A stretch of 64,000 nucleotides of DNA. Source: Lineus longissimus. Its lineage: Eukaryota > Nemertea > Pilidiophora > Heteronemertea > Lineidae. How positions within the stretch are numbered: position 1 is the stretch's first letter; each line of letters opens with the position of its first letter. Of this stretch, positions 34,702 through 47,800 are shown in pieces. The stretch spans positions 4,221,001 through 4,285,000 of the forward strand of contig NC_088326.1 of NCBI RefSeq assembly GCF_910592395.1, in the 5' to 3' direction. The position numbers and the translations under genes were made by a program. Below the pieces are notes generated by a model. It saw only the letters and a list, made by a program, of their open reading frames with translations, ran no database searches and had not been told where the DNA came from.

Positions 34702-35940
34702 GTAGTTTGTGGTCTTTCGCTCAGGCGGCAGCACTGTACGGTGTCCTAAAATTACAGGTTGTGACAAATGAATGGAATGTCTTGTCACAACCACTGGTAA
34801 AATAAACTCCAGAGACAGAAAGTTTCCTAAGATTTGAGTCATCCTCCAAAAGTGTTGGTCTCCTGTCCCAGTCGTCATTAAAAAAAATTTTGCGCTCACC
34901 AATGAAAAATAGTGCTCCAAAATTAGATCATTTTATCACACTGGAGCTAATGGCGTTAGAACTGCCATTGTTTGTTTCCTTCAAGTACCTTTGTAAATAT
35001 AGGCTGGAAATCGGCCACGTATCATCTAGACATTTATAATATCTCGTAGACTACCTTGCATTTGTAGGACCAGTCATTCCACTTCGCATAGAGCTAGACT
35101 CAAGGTCTATATAGTCTCTCGACAGGATGCTGGAGAAGGGAACAGAGAGGAGACTGTGCCAAGTGTCACCTGCGAGGGACCCGTAGACATTTGGCCACAC
35201 AACTGAAGACAGGAGCCATGACACAAAGGGGACTGATGGCGCTGATGGAAGGGCCAAACAGTTATCTAGAGCATCCACAACAACACTTCGCATATCACAA
35301 CAAAACGTGTCGTCTCCATCTCACCAAAATAATCAGGTTTCACTGTGTCACAACTGGTTTTCCAACCAGGCCAGCAGTCTCAGCCTTAATCAGAACATTC
35401 TTACACAACACACATTCCTAATATACATGCATGGCCAGCCATGGGAAGATGGACAAATGGCGTCCCTACACAAACTAGCATGATATTCTGCCGGTAGTTG
35501 GGTCACAACCGTCTTAAAAGTCCACTCCTTTGAAAACAATTTCCAGGCTGGAAAGGGGCATCATCTCACAACAGTACATCTGTGGTCCTAAATGGATTTC
35601 ATCTTACTGACAATTCCAAACGATTCGTGCAAGTCCAACATATCACTAAAATCTTCAAATTCCAATGCAAGACCATACAACTGCAGGGGTTGAACTAATG
35701 CTTGCATCATCAGAAAAGTAGGCTAGGGCAATATTTTGAATAGGGATGAACCGAGCTTCGAGGCGAACCTCACTCCACTTGTAGTCACCCGGACAATATC
35801 AGACCATTTCACTTGATACATGCCTTCTCCCTCAATGGAAACATGCGTTAGGAGAAGTCGTGTTGCATGAGGATGACTTGGAGTAACAGGGTTCAAGTCA
35901 AGTAAGTCACGTCTCAACAGACAACCAAGAAACTCTATGT
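34702..35940. other. Spacer between RPL30 and RPS8, no gene seen
   Basis: About 1.2 kb of mixed sequence separates the RPL30 poly(A) signal from the RPS8 start. Open frames on both strands are short and unrelated to known families. Confidence 0.5.
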
Positions 35941-35952
35941 TTTTTAACTTTT

Positions 35953-35958
35953 TTTATT
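35953..35958 (-). terminator. RPL30 polyadenylation signal
   Basis: AATAAA on the minus strand lies about 40 bp after the RPL30 TAA. Confidence 0.65.
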
Positions 35959-35996
35959 TTGTTTCTTTTCTTTACATTTAATCATGATAATTCCAT

Positions 35997-38297
35997 TTAC
36001 TGAGCTTCTGTTCCACCAGCGGGCATGCTTCGGATGATGTCAGAATCACCTGGAAGAGAAAACAAGAAAGTTTTGACCAGAATGGAAACAGAGACAAATG
36101 GTTGTTTTTATGAATGACATTACTTAGTTTTACGGTACCACAATATTTATTTGATCATACTTTCATTTCACATGCTTTGTACATCTGGTCCTGTTGCACT
36201 TGACGAGTGTTTACTGTTCGTGCGCATTACAGACAAAAATAGACCTTCTCATAACTTATGCGAAAGGCAAAATGTGAAGTACATCAGTTAAGGATTTCAG
36301 CATTTTATCTCAGCCGAAAGATGGTTAGATGTTAATCATCATTCGTACTTCATTGGTATATGACTGCGCAAGCTATCCACCTAATCTAGTCAGACAGGAA
36401 TAGGCCAATTGGTGCCAGGTTTCACATTATTAATGACATAATAAATCAACGGTTGTCCTGCCTCTTGGAAACATATCCCTTGGAGCATAGGTTAAAAGCT
36501 CCCACCAACTAATGACACGGGACCCCAGACAATTGGAAATGAACTCTCACCTGGGTCAGTGATGCTGAGGACGGTCACTCGGAAGTATTTACCACAGGCA
36601 GTCCCCAGATCAATGTTGTTGCCGTTGTAGTGGTGGACACCAGTCTTCGCCAACATAGCGTAGTACTCGATCTCACTCTTCCTACAAACACAATAGCTTA
36701 GGTTAGAACAAGGCTTGACATGTACTGGCACATTTGACTGATTGTGTTGCTTCTAAGTAACATGAAATGAGACAAACATTTTTCTGTTACATAAATAATT
36801 GGTAAATGGAAGCCACTTTTAAATAGAGATTTCTACGACTATGTTATACTCTTTTCTTGATGATCACTGGACCCACAATTCCAACTGGGCAGATTAGGAA
36901 TGCATTGCAAGGCTCTTGATACAATAACATAGAAATTTGCCTGGTACATTAGATGTGTGATTACCAAAAGCCTTCTTTTCTACATGTTCAAGACGCCGCC
37001 AACAAATAATCTTTTCATCTGTTACCTTCAGAACCATAGTTCCTTTCCTGTAGGCCTCACTTTATTTGCTAATACGCTGACACCATCAATTGCCAGGACT
37101 TAGTCGTGTAGAATGTGCAATTCATGAATTGCTAGACATACAGAGCAGAAGGAATGAGAACAAGGTCGACTTCATCGCAGCCCTAAGACTCCGAAGTCTC
37201 AATACACACGGGATTGAGAGGTCGACTTCATCGCAGCTTAATGCTCCGAAGTCTCAATTCAACCTTGACTGAGAGATAGACTTCATCGCAGCTTAATGCT
37301 CCGAAGTCTCAATACACCCCTGACTGACAGGTCTACTTCATCGTAGCTTAAAGCTCCGAAGTCACATACACAGGGGACTGAGAGGTCCACTCCACCGTAG
37401 CTCAAAAAGCTCAAGCCTTAGAGACAAAATCTGTGGGAATAAGTCTGTGGCCTAAGGAAGACAGGGTACAGATAAAGCCTCTGAAGAATAAAACAAGTCA
37501 TGTTACGCATAGTTACCTTAGGGGAGGTGTGTTGTTGGCAATGATGACCAATTTAGCCTTGCCTTGGCGGAGGGCCTTGAGGGTCTGTTTGTATCCAAGG
37601 ACACATTTACCACTTTTCATCACCAAAGCCAAGCGGCTGTTGATGTTCTCGATCGCCTTTTTCTGAAACATACATAAAAGTAAGAGATGAGAGAGCGAGT
37701 TTATTTCAGTGTGAAATTATGACAAGGAAGATAGGAATACATTGAGTTGTTGGATAGAAAACACTTCTGCCATCTTTTCTCATCCAATGCTCATCAATTG
37801 CACACACTTGTGATGATGACAATGAACAGAGAAAACACCTCTTTCACTTCAGGGTACTTTTGTCAATTTCATTTCCGGGACCCCAATTTCCACAAGATTT
37901 TTAGAGTTGATAATGATTCCTGTGGATTTATCCAAGATGTTAGATCATAGTCATTATGCAATAATGGACGGTTATTAGGCCCTTCTCCTCCTGTATTTTC
38001 TCCATTTTTGGCACTGCCTGGATCTGCCTATTGCCATGCCAACAGCCACTCCTGCAGTCCCGGTGCCTACCTGACTGGCCCTGATGACATGTTGACGAGG
38101 ACCATTCATTCAGTAAACTGTGAAGTCGATCAGTGCCAGTGACCTATTCTAATGATCAGTTCAACAGGTTTTCATTGACTGACTGGAGTATACGCATGAG
38201 CGTGCACACGGCATAGTCACTTGGACTTTCATGCACTGCACTGTGCATGAATGCACGGGCGGGCCACGCTTACCGTTTTCTTAGTCGTTGGTGCCAT
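35997..38297 (-). CDS. RPL30: 60S ribosomal protein L30 (eL30), 117 aa, four coding exons
   Basis: This is a large-subunit ribosomal protein of the L7Ae/L30 RNA-binding fold. Coding exons in transcript order: 38297-38274, 37662-37517, 36681-36551, 36049-35997. The product starts MAPTTKKT. It continues [76 protein letters not shown] and ends [15 protein letters not shown]. The length is within a couple of residues of other animals (about 115). Exon 1 codes only eight residues. A further non-coding exon is likely: a pyrimidine start near 38475, a GTGTGT donor near 38445 and an acceptor at about 38335 can be read. Intron 3 hosts a SNORD38-like snoRNA and intron 2 a 55-bp repeat. It is divergent from WDR35 and upstream of RPS8. 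Confidence 0.97.
36275..36352 (-). ncRNA. Box C/D snoRNA, SNORD38-like, copy 4 (RPL30 intron 3)
   Basis: The eight-pair terminal stem TGAAGTAC/GTACTTCA encloses box C AATGATGA, guide AACCATCTTTCGG, D' CTGA, C'-like TGCTGAAA and D CTGA. Twelve guide bases pair with 28S rRNA as in the three RPS8 copies, although the host gene is different. Confidence 0.85.
37150..37410 (-). repeat. ~55-bp tandem repeat in RPL30 intron 2
   Basis: Five diverging units share GTCGACTTCATCGCAGCTTA and GCTCCGAAGTCTCAATACAC. The spacing is 55-56 bp at the start and drifts later. Confidence 0.8.
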
Positions 38298-38469
38298 TTT
38301 GACCGTTGTGTGGTATTTGCTGGGGATATTCAACCTTAAACAAAAAGGGATACTCAGATAAGTGAACGTTTGCTGGGGAAGTAGGTAAATATTGAACAAT
38401 AATGTGAAAAATTGGGTGAAAAATCGGGATTTATCACACACACACCTTTCCCGTCGACCACGTTTTCGC

Positions 38470-38490
38470 AAAAGGCCGATTACCCACAAT
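38470..38490 (-). promoter_or_regulatory. RPL30 start region and probable bidirectional promoter with WDR35
   Basis: TACCCACAAT (38481-38490, plus strand) stands 5 bp from a minus-strand pyrimidine start CCTTTT (38475-38470). Only 532 bp separate the RPL30 and WDR35 start codons, so one nucleosome-free region probably serves both. The start site is inferred from the TOP-like sequence. Confidence 0.45.
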
Positions 38491-38829
38491 TCTCGATGGA
38501 ACTTTACTTGGGGACCAGAATGAAATGCCTGAAACAGAATTTTTCAGACTTGTATACCCATATTGACAACTTGTCAGCATACAGAACAACAGTCATCTTC
38601 GTATTTTGAAAGAAAGATTGTCTTGAAATGTCTAGTTTTAGAGATATAAGGAATTATTCATACGAAAATTTTACCCAGGTACGAGGTTGAAAAGCAGGTG
38701 CCCCCGAGAATCTCGCGTGAAGTTGTCTGCATAGTTTTGGATCATGGCGGCGATGAATCCACAACTGAGAATTTAGCTCGATTAAAACGTCTCTCTCTGC
38801 CTCTCTAGTCGCTGATTCATTCAAGCAAG

Positions 38830-41800
38830 ATGTTTATTTATCTCAGCAAAAAGGTATCTATCCGTTTTACTTATTTTAGGACAGCCCCATTGCCAATTTT
38901 GAAAAGAAACGAGTGGTTGTTAAGGAAGCTTCTCGATTTTGACATATTGACAAGATGCCTCATACCACCAGCAAAAAATCAATGGCATAATCAATTCCAC
39001 TATTTCACCCCTTACTTGGCTTCAAAACCATCAAAAGCACAAGCGAAGCCTATTTTGCCTACACCAATCATTACATGAATCTTACTAGCCAAGAAACATT
39101 GTACTGTGGAACAAGCGGTAATTGACTACAATTCCATCCGGACGCTAGCAGACCAGTATAAGCTCTAAGCTTCTGTTCTGTCGGCCACGAGATGTGCACA
39201 CACCGCTGAGTCAGAGTAGTACTAGTAGACGAAGGTGTACAGAGTTCCTAGTTTAAAATTATGGCTCATATAATTTCTATATTTGATTTTCTAGATTGCC
39301 ATTCCAAACAACACCAAGCTGCGTAGCTTGTCTTGGAATAGGGAACAAGGTTACATTGCCTGTGGTGGTGAGGATGGTCTCCTGAAGGTCTTGAAGTTGG
39401 AGACGCAGCCAGGGAAGGATGCAAAGGTCAAGGGACTGGCTGCGCCCAGTAATCTCTCTATGAACCAAACACTTGAAGGCCATAGTGGTAAGTAATCACC
39501 CTAGGCCGGAGAATTCACGTTGTCACTTGTCATGATTTAGCTGACTTAGGCTTGAAAACAACCAAACACTTGAAGGCCATAGTACTAGTAGTAGGTAATC
39601 GCCTCAGGCCGGAATTATGTAAGATTCACTGTGTCACTAGTCATGTGTCACTTGTCACGATTTTAAACTGACTTGGGCTTGAAAACATGATGTCAGGGTG
39701 AAAAGTGACATCGTGAATCCCATGAATCACTCTTTGCGAAATGACTTGTTAGTTCTTTATGTTACGCATGAAAAAAGCAGTTGCTTGGTCACCAAATCCC
39801 CCCCCAAACGTTCCGTTAAAACAAATCCTGCCTTAAACCCTGATATTTTGTGATCTTTTAATGATCAATTACAATGAGTTTGAAGACAAACGATGCCTGT
39901 TCGTCAGTCATTGAAATCAGAATAGCAAGTTTCAGCAATTCAAGACAAGTTCTATGTTGAGCCAAAACGGAGCATTATCAATTTTTTTTGATATCTTTTG
40001 ATTTCCAGGTGCGGTACAAGTCGTAACATGGAATGAACACTACCAGAAGTTGACGACGAGCGATCAGTTCGGTCTGATCATCGTGTGGATGCTCTATAAG
40101 GGCTCCTGGTATGAAGAGATGATCAACAACAGGAACAAGTCCGTAGTCAGGAGTATGAGATGGAACGCTGAGGGGCAGAAAATATGCATTGTTTATGAAG
40201 ATGGTGGGTATATGTTTCTTCAGAGGACTTGAGGAGCCTCATAGTCTCCAGGTTAACATTGCTGGCTCCATGCAATATTGCCCAGGTTTGAACCATTATT
40301 TATTGTATTTCTGGATAAACCAGCGTGACTGGCGAGGAAATAAAAATTCCTGGCTTTTTATGACAAGTTTGAAGCTCGGTATGAGATAAATTAATGAGAT
40401 TCTGTTGGACGGCACTATAAGCTGTGGTTCCTTGTTACTGAGTGTCTATGCCAAAGCAAGCAAAAGACATCACCAAGTGAGAAACATGAGTTGTCTATTT
40501 CAGGTGCCGTGATTGTTGGATCAGTTGATGGAAACAGGATCTGGGGTAAAGAGTTGAAGGGCCTCCAATTGGCTCATGTCATGGTAAGTCCACTTGGTTC
40601 AACACCTGTATTCAAAAGATGCAGCATTTTGATAAATTTTAGTTGTGTTATCCCTTGCTGCAGAAGGTGTTTTTCAGCCTGCGTTATGGTGCTTGCTTTT
40701 ACTTGTATGGACAAGTTTTATTCAAAAGTGTTTTTGTTTTATGGTTGGTAACAATAACAATGAATTGTTGAAGCGCACTTGAGCGACCTTACATCATATA
40801 GAGACAAAAAGGGCTGCTATTGCGGGGTCATACTAATCAGCGTCCACCAGGTTTGAAAGCATATGAAGTCCTCAAAATAAAATCTAATGGTCATAAATGA
40901 AATAAGCAGGACATCTTCCACATTTCCTGATCGTTTCATGACTGATGTGTGCTAGAGAAGCGAGTTGTTGTCTAAAATGTACCAGCGTCCACCACCAAGT
41001 CGGTGGCCATGTTGGATTTGACTTGGAGGAAATGATAGGGCTTCCCAATACCACACGAGCCTTGTGATTTTAGACAGTATTTTCCTTGTCTTACACCCAA
41101 ATATCATGAAATTTTCAGGAAATGTCTTTTATGGTGTACTTATTTCATTTATGGCTACTATATTTTATTTTGATGACTTTATACCTGACTTTAAACCTGG
41201 CGGACACTGGTGGACGCTGTTTAGTATGACCAGCTATTGGGTTCTGGTTGGATAATGGTCCGTCAAATTGTTTAGATTCAATGATTTCTCTCCTTCACAG
41301 TGGTCACCTGACGGCAAGATCCTCCTGTTCGGTATGGTGAACGGTGAGACACAGATCTACGACAATGGTGGAAACTTTATTGTAAGTTTGTTGTGTTACG
41401 GTTCAAGACTTTTTATTTCGGGCAGTTATTGAAATGTCACTTTGACCACTGTTTGGCAAATTGTATACATGTACGGTCAATTTAAAGCATTCAGGTCTCC
41501 TATCTTCAAACCACAACCAAAGTGCACTGAGACCTCGTTTGGGGACAGAAGCTTTTCTGCAAGTGGGGCCTTTCTTTGGAACCAGCTGTCGGCCCATATC
41601 AGGATGGCAGATAATATCATTTCGTTTAAGAGGTTGCTAAAGACATGGCTATTTGAGTCTTGAGAGACATTTTGAGGGGTTGGCGCTTTGAACACGTTTA
41701 CACAGTGGAAAGACACCCTATCTAAATCTGTGTTTATGTCATGTTATGTTACATGTATTTCAAATTCTCTCATCTCTTTTCTAGTCCAAGGTTCAGGTGT

Positions 41801-44800
41801 ACTGCTTGACCAACGTGACCGGTGCGGTTCATATCGCCGGCCTCGAATGGTATAACGGAGAGTATGGCTACGTGGAACCCAACGCGCCGTGTTTGGCGCT
41901 GTGTTACGACAGTGGGCGATGCCAGATCATGAGGAACGAGACTGACGAAAGTAAGTCATCAAAGTACGGTAGAACCTCTCTATTAACCGCGGGAGCGTCT
42001 GTACGCGTAAAAAACCTGTGACTCACTGGCGGAGAGCGTCCATACAAGAAGATTTCTGTACATTATTCCACGTGCAGCTACTGTACAATTGATTCGCTGA
42101 ATGTCTGCAGTGTTTCTGTCTGCGTATAGATGGCAGGGGTGATGTTTTGGCACAAAAAGTATCCCGCCCTCAAGTGGTTAAGGACACCCATGGGACTGAC
42201 AAGTGCTGTCCTTGATACATAGGTGTCCTGATTAGAGAGGTCAAAATGAATGGAAACAACCAATTTGGGACCGAAACGAGTGTCCTTAATAGAGAGGTTG
42301 TCCTTAATAGAGAGGTGTTCGCTGAGGGAGGTTCCACTGTACTGCCCAGTTTTTGTGTGTCGGTTTTGTAAAATTTTTAATTGGTTGGTCAATTTAATCA
42401 TTTGTTTTAATTTTGGCGATTATAAAATTCCTTTCCTCTTTCCAATCAACATTTAAAATTTTGTAAATCATCATATCAATAAACTCTGCAAAATATTTGG
42501 CCCGTGAAAATTCGAGGGTTACCTTAGTCACTATTTTCTCTTTCAGATCCAATCTTGATTGATACCGGGATGCAGGTGGTACGCATCGGCTGGAATCACA
42601 ACGGGTCCGTCTTAGCCGTAGCAGGATCGCAGAAAGCGTCGAGCCAAGATCGCGACATCAACGTGGTTCAATTCTACACGCCATTCGGGGAACACCTACG
42701 CACCCTGAAGGTTCCCGGCAAGCAGATGTACTCGTGTTCGTGGGAGGGAGGATCACTCAGGATAGCACTGGCCGTGGATTCCTTCATCTACTTTGCGAAC
42801 ATCAGGCCAGATTATAAGGTATGGAAAACTATTGTTGAAGTTGAAAATGTTCACTGTTTGTCAAGTAGATCCCCTTCTTGGGAGACCCTTGGAGATTTCT
42901 AGGTGTAGACTTGCTAATTTGGTAAACGTTTGAATTGGAACAGTGTCTTTGATTTATGGCCATTTTTTGCGGTTTTGTAAAATTGCTACTTAAGCATATT
43001 TCTAATTTAGCATTTTGACAACCACGCAACAGTGTTTTCTAATAGATTTGCTTTTTTGCTTCATTTTCGCGATTATCTGTAAACGCGAAAAAAGGCATGC
43101 AAATATTTCTGGGTTAACAGTAATGCTGGGTTCGGGAATAAAACGTGAGAAACAGCGCAACCTGATGCTAATTGGCTAAAATTGATATAAGATGCAACTC
43201 TAAGGCCACCCACTGGTGGTGTGGCAATGTCAGGGGGTGATGTTCAAGTGCATTTGTTACAAAATGACGTCATCACCTACGAAGGGGGGAGGTTGTCGAA
43301 AGTTGCTAATAGAAAACTCGCCTAGGGGTGGTTGCAAATCAAGTTGCTAGTGACGTAATGAAGCACATTATCAACTGTTAGCTGTATTGTTAGATATCAG
43401 ATGGCACATCACTTCACGTCAGTCGTCATGCTAGTCAGGTATCGTGAAGTGGAGATGGCATTGTAAAGTGAACACAGCCGCGGATGGGACCAGGTTTCTG
43501 ATATGGGAAGAACAGTTCTGAAAAATGTGTGTTGAGTTTTTCTTGGTTCAAATGTATTGTTCCTGTGAAGACATTGTTAGAGATTTACGCAAATGTACCA
43601 TGGAACCTCCCTTAGTGGACACCTCTGTTACCAGACACCCTCCCTATTACGGACAGTGGTTTTGGTCACTTACGGGTCATTGCTGCACAACTGGACCTCT
43701 GTAATCAAGACACCTCCCGAGTACGGACAGCATTTGTCAGTCCTAACGGCATATTGAGAGGTTCTACTGTACATCTGTAAGTGTACACAAAATGTTGGTA
43801 GAATGTTTGTGCACATTTTCTGATGCATGCCTTAACTGCCGTTTATTCAGGAACTCTGTAACTGTGCATGAATGTCAACCTTAACAGTAACTCGCTCCTG
43901 ACATTCTTTAGGTTTGTGCGCTGTCATTGGCTTGATTAAAAACGTGTTGGTATTTGATTATGAAGATTTTTGATGTGTTTTATTTCAGTGGGGTTTCTGT
44001 TCAAACACTGTGGTGTATGCCTTCACTAAACCGGACCGGCAGGAATACTGTGTGATCTTTTGGGACACCAAAAATAATGAGGTGAGTTATGCATTTATAA
44101 AGAGTGTTCTCGATTTCTGCAGTAATTTTAAAACTCAAATAAAGCTTTTACAATTGCCTCCGACATACACTTAGATTTAAGCCAAAAATACATGCTGTGA
44201 AGTTTTGATATCATTACACAATCAGAAATTTTCAAATTCGAGTTAAATTTTCTTATTTTAGAACATTGGCCTGTATATTCAGCACAAAATCCAAGGCAGC
44301 CAAAATTACAACTGAAAATTTCGTTAAGCTTTTAAGCGTAAAGTTTAATAAATATGTCCTCCCTTCCTTCCAGAAATATGTGAAATATGTGAAGAATCTT
44401 CTCTCGATTGCTGCGTGTGGCGATTACTGTTGCTTGTCGACCAAGGCAGACGATGCGACTGGTCAGGTAAACATGTCTTAACATGCTTTAAAGTTTGTAT
44501 GCTCACATTCCATCCTTGTGTACTGTACCGATCTGTAGCCCCAGTTATATGGCACGGCTTGACCCGCTGGTCATAGAGGAGTTCCTTTCTGGCCTAATGA
44601 TTGGCACGTTATCTCCTGGGCTGGAAGTGGAAGTTAAGAAAAGTTGAGTGGTCATCTGTTGGACAGGCGACTGGCACTTACATCAGTCAGCTTCCCGGCC
44701 GATCTTGGTCGTTGTGCGTCAGTCCATAGGAGGATACTTTAAGGATTGACGCACATCGCCGGTAAGTCGGCATGACCAGCTTCATGCAGAGTTTTTGATA

Positions 44801-47800
44801 TGCAGTCTCTTTACCCAAGAAATTTTCTCCATGGAATTTTCTGTAAAAGAGTCTGAAAAGATTGATTTTTCATTGATAACAGTAGGTGGCTTGGGATTTC
44901 AAAAGGGCTGCGAGTGTAATTTAAGAGGGGTGCTCCTTACACTGTCTGACACAGACTTTCAAAATATTGCCTCTTTGGCGTAGTTATAGATCAACATTTT
45001 GAAGACACTGTAACAGAAGTTTCCTTCTCCGGCCGCAAAAACGCGAAAATTATGAAAATTTCTTGGTTTACAATATAGTTGATAACAGAACAAGATGAAT
45101 TTTCCAGCTGAATTGAATAGATTTTCGTTTCCAGTTCGTGCTTGTCCTGTGCAACTCGATGGGCACACCACTTGATTCCAAGTACATTGAGCTCGACCCA
45201 GTCTACCTGACCATGACCAAGACCCACATCGTTGCCTCATCAAAAGAAGCCTTCTACACATGGCAGTTCAAGAATCCCAAGAAGTTGGCTGCGATGGAGA
45301 TCTCGGGCAAGAGGAAGGCAGGACAGGAAAGGTGGGTACTCTTTGACTACCCCTGGCTTCTTCTTCTGCATTCAACCAACCTCCCTAACCTATAACTTCA
45401 GCCCAACGGCGGAGATGAAGTGACTTTTCATTTCGAGGTCCTGCTGTGTTCCCCACAGTTTGTCCTCGACTTTGGTGTCTGCGGGCCAGAATCTCTGTCA
45501 TAAATCCTGGTGCAAGGGACAGTCTTGTAGGATGTCTACTGGTGTCTGTCTGCTGTCTGGCATTGGCTTTCGGCTGTGTCCCTTATGCCTATTCGTGGCC
45601 TCCTAAATTGCATGTGATCTAATTGCACGTGATCTGATTGCACGCGATCTAATTTCACGTAATCTCATTGCACGCGATGTAATTGCGCATGATCTCATTG
45701 CACGTGATCTAATTACAGGTTCAGACAACAAAAATCGTTTGTTTGCAGGATCCTAACTGATCTCTGTTGCGAACAACCCCGACTTAGTAGTTTAATGGTC
45801 TGATGTTCTTGTTTTAGGTTGCACCACATCGATGACAATCCGACTGGTGGCGGCGCCGAGCAGGCCGACTTTGGAAAAGCTCTACAGCCGACCCAGGATC
45901 CCATCTGCTGTATCACAGCATCAGATAAAGTCCTAGTTGTGGTAAGTCTACTTGCAGAGCTTTTATACTCCTATAACCAGCTGATGGGGCCCGACATGCT
46001 GACATGCAGACCCAGCGATCTGCAATGCCCAACTAGGGGCACCATGATGCAGACCACCACAAAAATAATTCCAAAATTACTTCTTCTGATTTTTCTGTCG
46101 TCACATATGCATGGCAAGTGAGTCTAAGCAAATCTGTTTCAAAGCAAATCTGTCTCATTCTCAAAAACTCCCCATTAGGATAAATTAAAAGTCGTTGTGC
46201 TATTCTCTACTTGACTATTGTCTACATCAGTGACTTTAATACTTTGCCACCAAGCCAGGTAAAGGAGATGTTTTACCCAAGTCAGATCCTTCACCTAAAT
46301 TTGCCGCTTTTTATGGGGAAAAACATGCCAAAACTCAGCTCGGCAAATGTAAAGCATGGCTGTTTCCTCTTAAATGATTGGGCTGTTTAAGTGTCAATCC
46401 CTCACTCAAACTGGGCAGTATACTCAAAAGAATCAAGAAGTTGATAAGCCTTTCTGGTGGGCGGTTGAAATGCATTTGCATTTTTGTGGTGATCACAGTA
46501 CTACAGGAAAAGCCTTGAATGATGTTGTTGTGTGTCCCAACGTCTCCATACTTTCTCATTTTGAGTCTCCGTGTATCATTTTCAGGGTCGTGAGTCTGGT
46601 ACAGTCAATCGCTATGCTATGCCTCTGTTAGCTCTGTCTCACAAGCATGTCCTCAACTGCCGTCCTCATCAACTTGCTCTCAACTGCACATCCAAGTAAG
46701 TAAATATACAGTAGAACCTCTCTATTAAGGACACCTTCGGGATTAGCAAGTGTTGTCCTTACTAGAGAGGAGTCCTGATTAGAGAGGTCAAATTGAATAG
46801 AAACTACCAATTTGGGACCAAAACTAGTGTCCTTAATAGAGAGGTTGTCCTTAATAGAGAGGTGTCCGCTAAGGGAGGTTCCACTGTTATGGGAACAATG
46901 AAGAATCTGCATTTTTTTAATAGAGTGCTAGGCTCATATTCAAGATGACGTAGGCTTCCTGCTTTCTGTCCTCATGTTCTTGAGTACAGACGTAACTTGA
47001 CAATTCATTGCCTCCCACCCCCTAAAAGGTCATAAGCCTTGCTTTGACTCAAATAAGAGGTGCTGAAGATGAGTTTTGAACTTTCAGGCCTTGATCAGTG
47101 ATCAGTTATAAGCTACAAGTATTCGCGGATGGTCCGAAATCTCAATTCATTTACCGTTCTCCACCATTCTGAATCTATTATATACACAAAAATGTCCATT
47201 CTGTTTAACTTACATTATTATATAAGATAAACACATTAAACTTGAGTGACATTCCGTAATGTTGCATTTTGGAGAAACAAAAAAGTTTTATTTCTAAAAT
47301 AAACGAATAAGCTTTGATAGATCAAACGTCATCTTCAACGTTTTTCTAGCCGTCTCGCCACCATCGACATTGCCGGCGTTCTGACGTTCTTCGACCTCGA
47401 GGCTCGCGTGACCGATGCGAGCGGCATGGAAGTGATCGGTCAACACCTGACCAATTTTGAGAGGAAGGATGTGTGGGACATGCGGTGGGCGGAGGATAAT
47501 CCAGAGTTGTTCGCGATGATGGAGAAGACCAGGATGTACATCTTCCGAGGGCTGGACCCAGAGGTAGGACCAGTCTGTAGTCGTTGAGATGTTTTTTATC
47601 GAGTTCTGCTAGATAATGTGTGAATCTCTCAGACATGTTGATTGTAAAAATGAAAATGTTAATTTAAGACCTGAGCGTCAACTGGGACATTATTAGCTTT
47701 ATAACAATATCAGGCTATTCTAATGTGAGTAGGAGGAAACTGGAGAGTCAGAGGAAACCGGAGACTCGGGGGAAACCTACGCTGTCATGGAGAGAGTTGC

